The notes beneath the pieces are model-generated. The model saw nothing but the letters and a program-made list of their open reading frames with translations. It searched no databases and was not told the origin of the DNA. This document shows positions 50,674 through 59,273 of a stretch of 64,000 bases of DNA, one piece after another (the stretch's first letter is position 1; each line of letters begins with the position of its first letter). The translations under genes were made by a program, and so were the position numbers. The stretch comes from a virus. The stretch covers positions 1 to 64,000 of IMG/VR virus record IMGVR_UViG_3300020438_004021; one strand, 5' to 3'.

Positions 50674-50853
50674 ATGAACGCAAATCATTCGAACGATAAT
50701 GCAAATAATAGAAAAGACGGTGCAGTTCCTGCCTCACATTTCAGGACTGCACCGTCTTTTCGTATGAATTTTTCTTACGGTCCGAGCAAGATAGGCAGTG
50801 CGCCAGTCGTTATGCCATTCATGCAAGGTGGGGGTGTATCAGACCTCCACTAA
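50674..50853 (+). CDS. doubtful small ORF (59 aa)
   Basis: It could encode a 59 aa polar peptide, with C-terminal FSYGPSKIGSAPVVMPFMQG looking more protein-like than the rest. Against it: a perfect terminator hairpin occupies its codons 13-29 and the only purine-rich site (AAAGG) is 15 bases from the ATG. Possibly only the part from ATG 50764 is translated. Listed with low confidence. Confidence 0.25.
   Translation: MNANHSNDNANNRKDGAVPASHFRTAPSFRMNFSYGPSKIGSAPVVMPFMQGGGVSDLH
50712..50760 (+). terminator. strong bidirectional intrinsic terminator
   Basis: AAAAGACGGTGCAGT (50712-50726) pairs perfectly with ACTGCACCGTCTTTT (50746-50760), with CCTG/CAGG extending inside. A-run on one side and T-run on the other allow function in both directions. 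Confidence 0.9.
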
Positions 50854-50890
50854 GGAACTTCGCTACCTTTGGACCGTCATTCATAGTAGG

Positions 50891-50926
50891 CAACCCTCTG
50901 AGTATTTCAGGGGGTTGTCTTTTTTT
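50891..50926 (+). terminator. intrinsic terminator before the cargo gene run
   Basis: CAACCCTCTGA (50891-50901) pairs with TCAGGGGGTTG (50907-50917) with one T-G pair, followed by TCTTTTTTT. Insulates the genes from 51002 onward. Confidence 0.92.
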
Positions 50927-51001
50927 ATATATAAGAGGTAGCACTGTCCGTGTATATGGATATTTTTCCGAAAAATTCGGCCTCAGAGCGAAAGAGAGAC
51001 G

Positions 51002-51799
51002 ATGAAATCATTTAAACAATACATCAAAGAAGAACCGATGGGTATGAAAGGACTATTCGAAACACCTACCGGTGACGTGCTAATCGCAGAAGAACTGCAA
51101 ACGAAAGAAATCGACCCCAAGGAATTCCCAAAATCAATGAATTCTAGACTAGCAGCAATATATGCTAGAAAAGGTGAGATGGATGGGAAGCACTCAGACG
51201 ATGTGGTGAAGACCAAAAAAGCAACTTGGGCGGCTAGAAAGTTAAAACCCTCACAGTCTGCTATCTACCTCGGCAAAGCACTGGGTATGGCAGTCGGTGG
51301 TGTGAAGGGTGGGGACTTGGGTTCGATCGTTTCTAGCGATAACCACATCCTCGACGGACATCACAGATGGGCAGCCACAATGCTCTCAGAACCCACCGCG
51401 AAAATAATGGGCATATCAGCAGATTTAGGAATTGGTGACCTAGTTCCCGTATTGCGTTCCCTAGGAGATGCTTACGGTAATCAGAGAAGAGGTGAACCAA
51501 CTGGTGGTGATGTCAACATCTACAGGGCAAAAATGAAAGATGCTATGGATGCCCTAATGAACGGCACTAATATGAACCCCAAATTCTACGATAGAGAGAA
51601 ATCCATCGCTTGGTTAGAGTCAATTGGTGGTGAAGAAGAACTAGCAAACAGACTATCCGCACTACAGGATAGGACCCCACCCAGAGGTGCACCACCTAGA
51701 ATAGAGATGCCCGTCATTGATGCAGATAAAGGTCAAGAGAAAAAAGCGGCTAATGCATTGAAGCAAGGGCAACTAGATGTTAGAGCACCTTACGCATGA
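51002..51799 (+). CDS. capsid-targeted ParB/Srx-like domain protein
   Basis: Begins MKSFKQYIKEE, matching the T4 capsid-targeting sequence with a gp21-type cut site after IKE. The central domain has SDNHILDGHHRWAATML near residues 112-128, the ParB/sulfiredoxin-type DGHHR motif used for phosphodiester or NTP chemistry. The C-terminal third is proline-rich (TPPRGAPPRIEMP). 265 aa. No late box directly upstream. Its stop overlaps the PAP2 gene by ATGA. Inferred to be packaged and injected, perhaps as a nuclease. Confidence 0.75.
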   Translation: MKSFKQYIKEEPMGMKGLFETPTGDVLIAEELQTKEIDPKEFPKSMNSRLAAIYARKGEMDGKHSDDVVKTKKATWAARKLKPSQSAIYLGKALGMAVGGVKGGDLGSIVSSDNHILDGHHRWAATMLSEPTAKIMGISADLGIGDLVPVLRSLGDAYGNQRRGEPTGGDVNIYRAKMKDAMDALMNGTNMNPKFYDREKSIAWLESIGGEEELANRLSALQDRTPPRGAPPRIEMPVIDADKGQEKKAANALKQGQLDVRAPYA

Positions 51800-52506
51800 A
51801 AACATTCTCCCAATACATTTCGTTCATTTCAGAAGACAGCAATTTCAATATAGCTGTCGATGAGATAAAATATGGGTCTCCTACTGAAGAACAGAGAGAG
51901 AGGATGAATAGACCTCTGAATTATTTCTCTTCCGACGTTTTAGACTTGATAACTATGGGTGGTCCACCCAGCAATAGTAGCGATCTTACCCAGAAAGAGA
52001 TATTTTATCTTCTGAAACTGATTGATAATAGGACCGAGGAGGATGCTGAGAAGTTTAATAAATATGATGAACACTTCTCCCCCTACTTCATCAATTATGC
52101 CAAGGATAACGACTTGGAATTCGATGAAGAAGAGATTAGAGACATAAGAAGAGAGGCTGCCAACGTTATGCTCATTTCTAAGTTCCATTTCAACAGACCC
52201 AGACCACACCAGTTGGGTGTAGTGCTAGGAACAGAGATTAGAAGCATGAATACGGAGTCTGGACACACACCAGCATACCCGAGTGGACATGCAGCCCAAT
52301 CCAGACTCATTGCATTGGTGTTATCAGACAAAAACCCTGACCACCAAGAGCAGTTAATGAAACTAGCAGATGATATAGCACTATCTAGGGAACTAGGTGG
52401 TGTACACTACCCCTCGGACAATGACTTCGGCAAGAAGGTCGGAGACATGTTATATAGCAACCTGATGAGAGAAGAATATCCAATGTCTATGGATGGAGAC
52501 GACTAA
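51796..52506 (+). CDS. capsid-targeted PAP2-family phosphatase
   Basis: All three PAP2 (acid phosphatase/lipid phosphatase) motifs are present: KFHFNRPRP near residues 129-137 (Kx6RP), YPSGH near 161-165 and SRELGGVHYPSD near 196-207 (SRx5Hx3D). It lacks membrane spans, so it is a soluble class A acid phosphatase-like enzyme. The start MKTFSQYISFISED resembles the shared tag, with a cut site after ISE. 236 aa. Substrate unknown: phosphate esters, nucleotides or lipids. Confidence 0.8.
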   Translation: MKTFSQYISFISEDSNFNIAVDEIKYGSPTEEQRERMNRPLNYFSSDVLDLITMGGPPSNSSDLTQKEIFYLLKLIDNRTEEDAEKFNKYDEHFSPYFINYAKDNDLEFDEEEIRDIRREAANVMLISKFHFNRPRPHQLGVVLGTEIRSMNTESGHTPAYPSGHAAQSRLIALVLSDKNPDHQEQLMKLADDIALSRELGGVHYPSDNDFGKKVGDMLYSNLMREEYPMSMDGDD

Positions 52507-55500
52507 TGAATAAATTTAAACGTTTGATACTAGAGAGCAAACCCACTTTGAACTCTAGTGCTGATAGTGGTTCCGCCGCAATATTGACTCCAACCACCGT
52601 CAGTTCCGGCAAAATCGCTTTCTACCCCAATCCAGTCGGTATATGGAATTCCCTCCTAACCAGAGACATCAGAGGTATAGTTAAACCTGCATCTAAGAAA
52701 GATGCAGTTAGGAACCTTAAGTCTCTAATCGGTCAGGCTAGAGCAGAAGAACTATATAAAGACTTCGAAGATTACACCAGTCTACTTTTCAATAAGAGAG
52801 AAGCAGGTCTCGCTGCGACGATATATGATGCAGAGGCTACCTTAGAGAAAAGCAAAAATACTAAACCTTTCACCGAGTTTGAGTTGACCGGTGACATCTT
52901 ACTTTCTATGCTGCACGGTACTGATATTGGATTCAGATCAGATGACGATGGTGATGAGGGAGAAGATGAGAAAGAAGAAGATAAGCCCTACACACAGGAC
53001 CCAAAAGATCCTCTCCGATTTACTGATCCCGCTGGAAACGACTACTACGATTTAGATGGAGACGGTGTTCCAGATATGATTTGGAACGGGACAGAATGGG
53101 TTCCTCTACCAGATGGTGGTGGTTTTTGGGATGAAGACCCATCAGACGAAGGTGAAGACGAGGATGAAGACCCATCAGACGAAGGTGAAGACGAGGATGA
53201 AGACGAGGACGAGGATGAAGAAGATGAGGATGAGGATGAAGAAGATAAAGAAGAGCGGAAAGACGTATGGCCCGAAGAATGGCCTGGTGGTTGGGATAAC
53301 GTGCCCGATGATTTGAAACCAATCCTAATCAAACCATATATGGACGATGATGGCAAATTCACTGACCCAGAAAATCCACCTCCGATTCTAGAAGATGACG
53401 ATACGCAGGATGTACCTGGAAGTGGAACTCCAATTTGGAATCCAGAACTGAAAGAATGGGGGTGGTACGAAGTACCACCGGGTAAATGGTTTCCGTGTGA
53501 ACCCGAGGACTTCGGTCTTAATCCAGACCACCCATACCACCCAGACTACGATGATACTAGGGCAGCATCAGGACAGGGTGATGACAACCTTCCCGACGAC
53601 CTTCCGGACTTCCCCGAAGAGGATATGTATCAGAATATTCAGGATGATGGAACCTGGACTTCCGGTGGTTATACCTGGCAGGTAGGAGAAAATGGCGAAT
53701 TGATGGTTCTAATCGATGGTAGATGGATAGTCAGAGCAGATAAACTAGACACTGACCCTGATGAAGAAGGTGATGATGTTCCACCTTTAGATGACAATTT
53801 AATTCATCCCGGTTATTTTGACCAAATTATTCCAGGTGCTGGTGAACCCGGTTATTATAGTGATTCCACTCCTGATGACATTGCTGATATTCTATATCAT
53901 ATCATCGACAAGTATAATAAAGAGCAGCAACAACACTATCCGGATATTCACCAAAGGATACCAGGCGAGAACGAGCAGAAGCCTGCTTGGTTGGAAGACC
54001 CAATCCAACACCCTAATTATCAAAAACCAGGACGTCGTCCTGGTCGTATGAGAAAACCAGACTTCCAGATGGGGGGAGCGAAGAATATAGGTTTAGACGG
54101 CATTATAAAGATGTTGCCGAATATGGACCCACCACTAGCAAGGATGGTCAGGAATATACTTTCTGCGATGGAACAAATGGGACAGATGCGTGATGGAGAC
54201 ACTACAGGGGATAAACCAAAGCCTTGTGCTTTCCCTCCTTGTGCGGGAGACCCTCAACGTCCCGGAGACGACCCTAAAGACCAGATAGATTACACCGACG
54301 ATTTTCCTATTGATGATGACGACGACGGGGATGACGACGACGGGGATGATGAAGGAGAGACTGTAGGAGATGAACCAATACCATGTGCTTTCCCTCCTTG
54401 TGAGACTCGTCCTGAGGATGACCCGACAGACCAGATAGACAGTGAAGATGATTTCCCTATCGATGACGATGATGACGATGATGACGATGATGATGATGGT
54501 TTAAACGACTACTCAGGTCCGGCATCTATCTCTAATATACCATCATATGTCAAACCTAAACTGCCTAATCTGCAATGGAATAACTTCACAGATGATAACG
54601 GTGAGGTTGAAGACCCATATTTATGGCAAAGACCGGTGGGTGTCAGTGGAGGCTCCGTTAATTCTCCTGCCTTAGATTATTATAGCCCCTTCATTGATAA
54701 GATGGGATGGGTCAACGAATCTTTCAATAGAAGACTGAATGAGAGAGTAAGCAGAGAAGATATGGACCACGGAAAGTCTTCTAAACTTGCTAAGGGTTGG
54801 GTGCATCCTTCAGGCAAGATATATGTTTGGAAAAATTTGAAACCATATCATGTACAATATATTGCCACCAAACCTGGTAAATTTGGACTCAAAGAAGACG
54901 ATATTTATAACCATTTGCTACAAAGATACACAGAGTATGGTGTCAACCAACCTCAAAATAGTGCTATGTCAGATGTCGAAAAATTAAAAGATGGAACCGT
55001 TGACATCGATAGAAAAGTAGAGTTAATGGCGATTAAAAAGGGCTGGTGCAGATTTGTACTCGACGACGGTTGGGGAAGCCTTAGGGGTATGAAGAACAAA
55101 GATATGCATAAATGTGCCAAGATCCTGTTTAGCAAGATGGAAAGTAAGTTTACCAGAAGTTTCGGACTAGAGTTAAACAAGATAGATTCCAAGCTTGGAG
55201 ATTATGACTATAGAAAACATACAACTCTTGGTTTTGATATGTTCAGGGAATGGATAGGTGGAAGACAACCAGACCCTGCAAGTGTTAAAGTTAGAAAGCA
55301 TACCGAGATAGGCAAAACTATGAAGATGTTTAGAGGTCATGACTATGATGAACCAGTTAAAATATACAGCGATTGGCAACCACCTTCGTTCAAAGATTGG
55401 TTGAAAGAATCCGTGGAAATGGAAGACGGAAAGTATATTACTGTGAAGCAATTTAACTCTGAGGATGCAGCTATGGCATCTATAGAGAATGCAGAAGGTC

Positions 55501-56180
55501 TTATTGACCACATGAAGATTATGGATTCTGTGTATGCTATGGTGTTCGATAATGAAGACCACAAAGAGAAGTTCGTGAAAGATTATGAATTTAATCTTAT
55601 GGGGGAATCAACCATATATGATTCCAACTCAATTAGTGAGAAGAGCAGTAGAGCAGAAATAGAGGGTGCTATGGAATGGTGGCATGGTGAAATCCTTGCT
55701 TCCAGTAAGAGAGAAAGAGCAGCCATGGGATATAGTAGACCCGAGAACATCAGGGAACTGATTAGAAGACCTATTCCTATGCTCAAATATCATATCAAGA
55801 TGTATAATGCTTACCTAGACGAATATGGTCCTTTCGATGAAGTCCCGTCCAGACTAGAAGAGGGATGTGGGTGTGGTTGTGAAGAATGCAAAGGTTCTGA
55901 ATTAGAAGAGGCAGAGTACAAAGGCAAAAAGGTCACATTAAATAAACCTTTTAGAACACCAGGCGAATCTAAGAAATTCGCAGTTTATGCCAAGAATGAA
56001 AAAGGAACTGTTGTTATTGTGAGGTTCGGGGACCCTAATATGGAGATAAAAAGGGATGACCCAAAAAGGTTAAAGGCATACCGATCTAGAATGGGGTGCG
56101 ATACCGATCCGGGACCTAAATGGAAAGCAAACTATTGGTCTTGCTATCAATGGAGAGCAGGAGCAAAGGTAGACGATTGA
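52506..56180 (+). CDS. very large acidic capsid-targeted polyprotein-like protein
   Basis: 1224 aa. The start MNKFKRLILESK is a weaker form of the tag with an ILE cut. Residues 150-250 and 600-680 are very rich in Asp/Glu (runs over ten Asp). A tandem unit PCAFPPC...DDPxDQID...DDFPIDDDD occurs twice near 578-680. The C-terminal half has folded-looking parts: GWVHPSGKIYVWKNLKPYHV, WCRFVLDDGWGSLRGM and a last module CGCGCEECKG then FGDPNMEIKRDDPKR and CDTDPGPKWKANYWSC. LxE-type sites (RLNER, WLKES, RLEEG, ELEEA) divide these parts. Not a known family; may act as a scaffold-core or as several injected proteins. Confidence 0.65.
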   Translation: MNKFKRLILESKPTLNSSADSGSAAILTPTTVSSGKIAFYPNPVGIWNSLLTRDIRGIVKPASKKDAVRNLKSLIGQARAEELYKDFEDYTSLLFNKREAGLAATIYDAEATLEKSKNTKPFTEFELTGDILLSMLHGTDIGFRSDDDGDEGEDEKEEDKPYTQDPKDPLRFTDPAGNDYYDLDGDGVPDMIWNGTEWVPLPDGGGFWDEDPSDEGEDEDEDPSDEGEDEDEDEDEDEEDEDEDEEDKEERKDVWPEEWPGGWDNVPDDLKPILIKPYMDDDGKFTDPENPPPILEDDDTQDVPGSGTPIWNPELKEWGWYEVPPGKWFPCEPEDFGLNPDHPYHPDYDDTRAASGQGDDNLPDDLPDFPEEDMYQNIQDDGTWTSGGYTWQVGENGELMVLIDGRWIVRADKLDTDPDEEGDDVPPLDDNLIHPGYFDQIIPGAGEPGYYSDSTPDDIADILYHIIDKYNKEQQQHYPDIHQRIPGENEQKPAWLEDPIQHPNYQKPGRRPGRMRKPDFQMGGAKNIGLDGIIKMLPNMDPPLARMVRNILSAMEQMGQMRDGDTTGDKPKPCAFPPCAGDPQRPGDDPKDQIDYTDDFPIDDDDDGDDDDGDDEGETVGDEPIPCAFPPCETRPEDDPTDQIDSEDDFPIDDDDDDDDDDDDGLNDYSGPASISNIPSYVKPKLPNLQWNNFTDDNGEVEDPYLWQRPVGVSGGSVNSPALDYYSPFIDKMGWVNESFNRRLNERVSREDMDHGKSSKLAKGWVHPSGKIYVWKNLKPYHVQYIATKPGKFGLKEDDIYNHLLQRYTEYGVNQPQNSAMSDVEKLKDGTVDIDRKVELMAIKKGWCRFVLDDGWGSLRGMKNKDMHKCAKILFSKMESKFTRSFGLELNKIDSKLGDYDYRKHTTLGFDMFREWIGGRQPDPASVKVRKHTEIGKTMKMFRGHDYDEPVKIYSDWQPPSFKDWLKESVEMEDGKYITVKQFNSEDAAMASIENAEGLIDHMKIMDSVYAMVFDNEDHKEKFVKDYEFNLMGESTIYDSNSISEKSSRAEIEGAMEWWHGEILASSKRERAAMGYSRPENIRELIRRPIPMLKYHIKMYNAYLDEYGPFDEVPSRLEEGCGCGCEECKGSELEEAEYKGKKVTLNKPFRTPGESKKFAVYAKNEKGTVVIVRFGDPNMEIKRDDPKRLKAYRSRMGCDTDPGPKWKANYWSCYQWRAGAKVDD

Positions 56181-56226
56181 GGCAGAAATGAAATCTAAAA
56201 AAAATAAATAATCTGGAGATAATAAT

Positions 56227-57594
56227 ATGAAATCATTTAAACAGTTTACTTGCCTGACGGAGGCGACTAAGGACGAGAAATCTTTTGTCTCCTATTTGAG
56301 AACTAATGTATTCAATAACGATAAAAAATTCGTGGCAAGAAGCAGAAATGGTTATCATGTTAGATTTCCCATAGACGGCAGTGATAGTAAAATCGCCTCG
56401 TTCTGGAAGAAACACGGCATCCTATGCGTACACGATCCAGAGATGGATATAAGCGGTTCATTCAAAGAATATCTCCTAACTGCCACGGACAAAATGCCCG
56501 GTTCTGATGGAAGTTTGACTGGTAAGACACTATGGTATGTCAACAACAGCAGAAAGGCTGCCAGCGGTGGAGAATTGATATTCGGTAATAAAGAGCTGAC
56601 ACCCGACAAAGTTGGTCTTGATGGAAAGACATTGGCATTGAGAGGAATCAAGACAACAATTAAGAAATTTACTGATGGTCTTGACAAAAGGATAGGCAAC
56701 TATCTGTTCTCACTGGTAGACCTAGCAGGTAAGACCAGAGGAGAAGAGTCTAAAATCGATTTCGACATTGGTTTAAAACCAGCAGATCTGAAGGTAGTAT
56801 CTAAAGACTTCGGTGAAACCATAGCAGCAGCCTGGGCACTCAAGTCCAATATAGTAGATGCTAGCAAGATTTACTTCCCAGCAGCGGGCAACGAACCATT
56901 AGTCGACTTTTATGCAGTACCTAAGGGCGGTGGGATGGTGGGTTATTCTGTCAAGTCTGGTGCTGGTGCTGGAACTAGCATTAAGAACATTGCGGAAGAC
57001 TTGGAAAGTAAGGCAGCAGACCCTAAATGGATGAAGTCCTTCAGCAGCACTGAGCAGAGTGTAATTAGACTTGTGGGTCACCTACACAAGACTTCTGCTA
57101 CCCAAGGTGTCATTGATGCAAATATCGCTATGGGGACACCAGGCATCAAAGCACTAGCAGATGCTATGGGTGTAAGAAGACCTCAAAGGAAATCCTTGGG
57201 TGCAATCACTCCAGACCAGATAAATCTCTGGTTACAATCTATTGGTACACTAGAAAAAAGATACGAGGCTGCTAAGAAGCTTTATAAAATCTTCGGCAGT
57301 GAGACCACTTGGGCGATTTGGAAAAGGATAGGCAGGTCTAACTCTCAGGCAGCAGCGATTATTAATCCCCTAGGGTATCATGTTGTCTCACACCTTAATA
57401 AGGCAGGTCAAGACACGCTGAACAAGGCTGTTAAGAAGTTGCAAGTCCTTCAGCTAGATGTAAATGTAACCAGCACCAAACTTACATTCGGTGTTAAGTC
57501 CTTCAAAGATATGGATTTTGAATTCGAATATCACTCTTCAATAAGTGGTGGTACTAGTGTAAGTAACAAACTAGGATTTAAGAAGAAAAGATAA
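56227..57594 (+). CDS. capsid-targeted protein with nuclease-like core
   Basis: 455 aa, start MKSFKQFTCLTEA (cut site after LTE). Near residues 219-243 the sequence NEPLVDFYAV...GYSVKSGAGAG fits the D-(x)n-[ED/S]xK layout of restriction-endonuclease-fold (PD-(D/E)xK) enzymes, where LVDF gives the Asp and SVK the Lys. This resembles nuclease-like proteins of other marine phages from memory. The rest is alpha-rich. Inferred packaged nuclease; the motif assignment is by eye. GGAG site 8 bases upstream. Confidence 0.65.
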   Translation: MKSFKQFTCLTEATKDEKSFVSYLRTNVFNNDKKFVARSRNGYHVRFPIDGSDSKIASFWKKHGILCVHDPEMDISGSFKEYLLTATDKMPGSDGSLTGKTLWYVNNSRKAASGGELIFGNKELTPDKVGLDGKTLALRGIKTTIKKFTDGLDKRIGNYLFSLVDLAGKTRGEESKIDFDIGLKPADLKVVSKDFGETIAAAWALKSNIVDASKIYFPAAGNEPLVDFYAVPKGGGMVGYSVKSGAGAGTSIKNIAEDLESKAADPKWMKSFSSTEQSVIRLVGHLHKTSATQGVIDANIAMGTPGIKALADAMGVRRPQRKSLGAITPDQINLWLQSIGTLEKRYEAAKKLYKIFGSETTWAIWKRIGRSNSQAAAIINPLGYHVVSHLNKAGQDTLNKAVKKLQVLQLDVNVTSTKLTFGVKSFKDMDFEFEYHSSISGGTSVSNKLGFKKKR

Positions 57595-58100
57595 TGAAAT
57601 CATTCGAGCAGTACATAGCAGAAGCAAAGAGGTGGACACTTGATAAACTTCAAGTCGGTGATATAGTTACCTATAAAGATGGTTCGCAAGCAGAGGTGAT
57701 GACCCATGAGACCAGTAAGAATAATTCTAACTATTTCGACATTCGTATGAAGGACATAAAGACAGGATACGAATTCGCACATCAAAATAAAAAGCCGGGA
57801 AGAACTACTGGAAGTTCAACAATAACCAAAGTGGTTCGCAATGGTGAAGTATCATCCAGATTAGAAGAGGCAAGAAGATTTACACCATCTGGTACATTCC
57901 AATTTCCTAGTGCAAACCAGGCAAAAGATTTCATGAGTGATATTTCAAGAGAAGGAAGAGGGAATATCCAAACTCAGCACAGATTTGAACAAGGTTACGG
58001 CAGGAAGAATATAATCGATGTAAAATGGTCAGGCACTATGGATAGAGTAGTATATGACGTTCTTAGAAAATATAATGGTCGTGCATGGACTCAAGGGTAG
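57594..58100 (+). CDS. capsid-targeted protein with two small domains
   Basis: 168 aa, start MKSFEQYIAEAKR, nearly the T4 IPIII-type tag (cut site after IAE). A beta-rich first part (LDKLQVGDIVTYKDGSQAEV) ends at RLEEARRF, which has the same [IL]xEA[KR]R form as the N-terminal cut site. The second part (FPSANQAKDFMSDISREGRG) is alpha/beta. So processing could release two small proteins. No family recognised. It starts at the previous stop (TAATG). Confidence 0.7.
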   Translation: MKSFEQYIAEAKRWTLDKLQVGDIVTYKDGSQAEVMTHETSKNNSNYFDIRMKDIKTGYEFAHQNKKPGRTTGSSTITKVVRNGEVSSRLEEARRFTPSGTFQFPSANQAKDFMSDISREGRGNIQTQHRFEQGYGRKNIIDVKWSGTMDRVVYDVLRKYNGRAWTQG

Positions 58101-58107
58101 GACCTTA

Positions 58108-59070
58108 ATGAAATCATTCAAGCAATTCATATCAGAGACATACAAAGACTCAGGCATTGGTAAATGGATGAGTCAATCAGCAGGTGGTTCACCTGGTTGG
58201 GATAGATATGGTCTAGACGGTAAGAAAATTGGTAAATGTGGTGATGCCAAAGAGGGTGAGGCATATGCTGCCTGCTTGTCTCCTGCCAAGGCTAAGAAGT
58301 TGGGCAAGAAGGGGATAGCATCTTTTGTGAGAAGAAAGAGGGATGCACAGAAGAAGTCAGGTGATTCTGCCAAAGGCGGAGAAGAGAAAAAAGGTCAGAG
58401 TCCGACATATGTAAAGACTGAAGACTGGTCCGAAAAATACAAAAGAAGCATAGACTGTAATAATCCGAAAGGTTTTTCTCAGAAAGCCCATTGTGCCGGT
58501 AGGAAAAAGAAGAAAAACAACGAAGCAGTCAAGACCAGAATCGATACTGATCTAGAAGTGTTGGTGGTGCAAAACAAAGATGGTGAACCTAATACCTACT
58601 CTTCAATGGAGGATGCCAAGAAGACTGCTAAGAAGATTCAGGGCAAAGTTATTAGAGGAGTGGACGGAGAGATTATGGTTCAGGTCTTAATAGACCCCAG
58701 CATCAGAAAGCATTTGGATGAGAACAGCAAAAATCCGGGCAAAGAATATTATGAGAGAATGGCAGATAAGTTGAGAAAGGCTGGATATGACCTGAGGAAG
58801 CCTATTAATAGAAAGAAGGCATGGGATGTCATAGGCAGTATGGCAGTAAGCAGACTAGCCGATAAGGGATATATTGATATCGAAGGTGGTGAGGGTAGGC
58901 AAAAGAGAGAATCTGTTTCTGAGTCTGAGAACGAACCAACAAATCCGTCTCTGTGGAAGAAAGCATTATCTAAGGCTAAATCTAAGTTCGATGTCTATCC
59001 TTCAGCATATGCTAGTGCTTGGGCATCCAAGTGGTATAAAGAACAAGGTGGAGGTTGGAGGAAGAAATGA
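58108..59070 (+). CDS. capsid-targeted basic protein (DUF5872-like parts)
   Basis: 320 aa, start MKSFKQFISETYK (cut site after ISE). The N-terminal part GSPGWDRYGLDGKKIGKCGDAKEG and GIASFVRRKRDAQKKSG is basic with paired Cys; the C-terminal part KAKSKFDVYPSAYASAWASKWYKEQGGGWRKK matches a module I recall in DUF5872-type and other phage proteins. It is likely DNA-binding, a good candidate for an internal head protein. ATG 58108 is chosen over upstream codons because it gives the tag. Overlaps the next gene by ATGA. Confidence 0.7.
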   Translation: MKSFKQFISETYKDSGIGKWMSQSAGGSPGWDRYGLDGKKIGKCGDAKEGEAYAACLSPAKAKKLGKKGIASFVRRKRDAQKKSGDSAKGGEEKKGQSPTYVKTEDWSEKYKRSIDCNNPKGFSQKAHCAGRKKKKNNEAVKTRIDTDLEVLVVQNKDGEPNTYSSMEDAKKTAKKIQGKVIRGVDGEIMVQVLIDPSIRKHLDENSKNPGKEYYERMADKLRKAGYDLRKPINRKKAWDVIGSMAVSRLADKGYIDIEGGEGRQKRESVSESENEPTNPSLWKKALSKAKSKFDVYPSAYASAWASKWYKEQGGGWRKK

Positions 59071-59273
59071 AATCATTTAGCGAGTACATATCGGAAAGAT
59101 TGAAGATTAACTACCGAAAAGGCAGGAAGTTGGTTGCTACAAAAGGGAGCAAAGAGGGGGAAACCGGCACTGTAGTGTCGATGGGTCCAAACGCTTCTTT
59201 TGTGAGCATAAAGTTAGATAAGAACGATCAGATAATCCAGCAGAATCCTAAATATTGGGAAGTTATGAAATGA
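59067..59273 (+). CDS. small capsid-targeted protein, SH3-like
   Basis: 68 aa, start MKSFSEYISERLK (cut after ISE). After cleavage about 58 residues remain: RKLVATKGSKEGETGTVVSMGPNASFVSIKLDKND is a KOW/SH3-like beta pattern, suggesting RNA, ribosome or DNA contact. Coupled on both sides (ATGA). Confidence 0.7.
   Translation: MKSFSEYISERLKINYRKGRKLVATKGSKEGETGTVVSMGPNASFVSIKLDKNDQIIQQNPKYWEVMK

Larger units (their letters stand above)
50631..51001 (+). other. gap with late promoter, two terminators and one doubtful short ORF
   Basis: 371 bases holding the late box at 50634, a terminator at 50712-50760 and a second at 50891-50926. A 59-codon ORF (50674-50853, MNANHSNDNANNRKDGAVPA...) spans the first terminator and has no good ribosome-binding site. 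No promoter is evident in the last 75 bases before the cargo gene run at 51002. Confidence 0.55.

Noticed and set aside
53020-53362. Minus-strand Ser-rich and His/Leu-rich ORFs opposite the acidic protein
   Set aside because: They arise from complementing GAT/GAG/GAC runs. Low complexity and opposite a well-supported long gene.
56188-56211. Seven-codon ORF starting MKSK just upstream of the gene at 56227
   Set aside because: It starts like the targeting tag but stops at once. It is most likely chance in an A-rich spacer.
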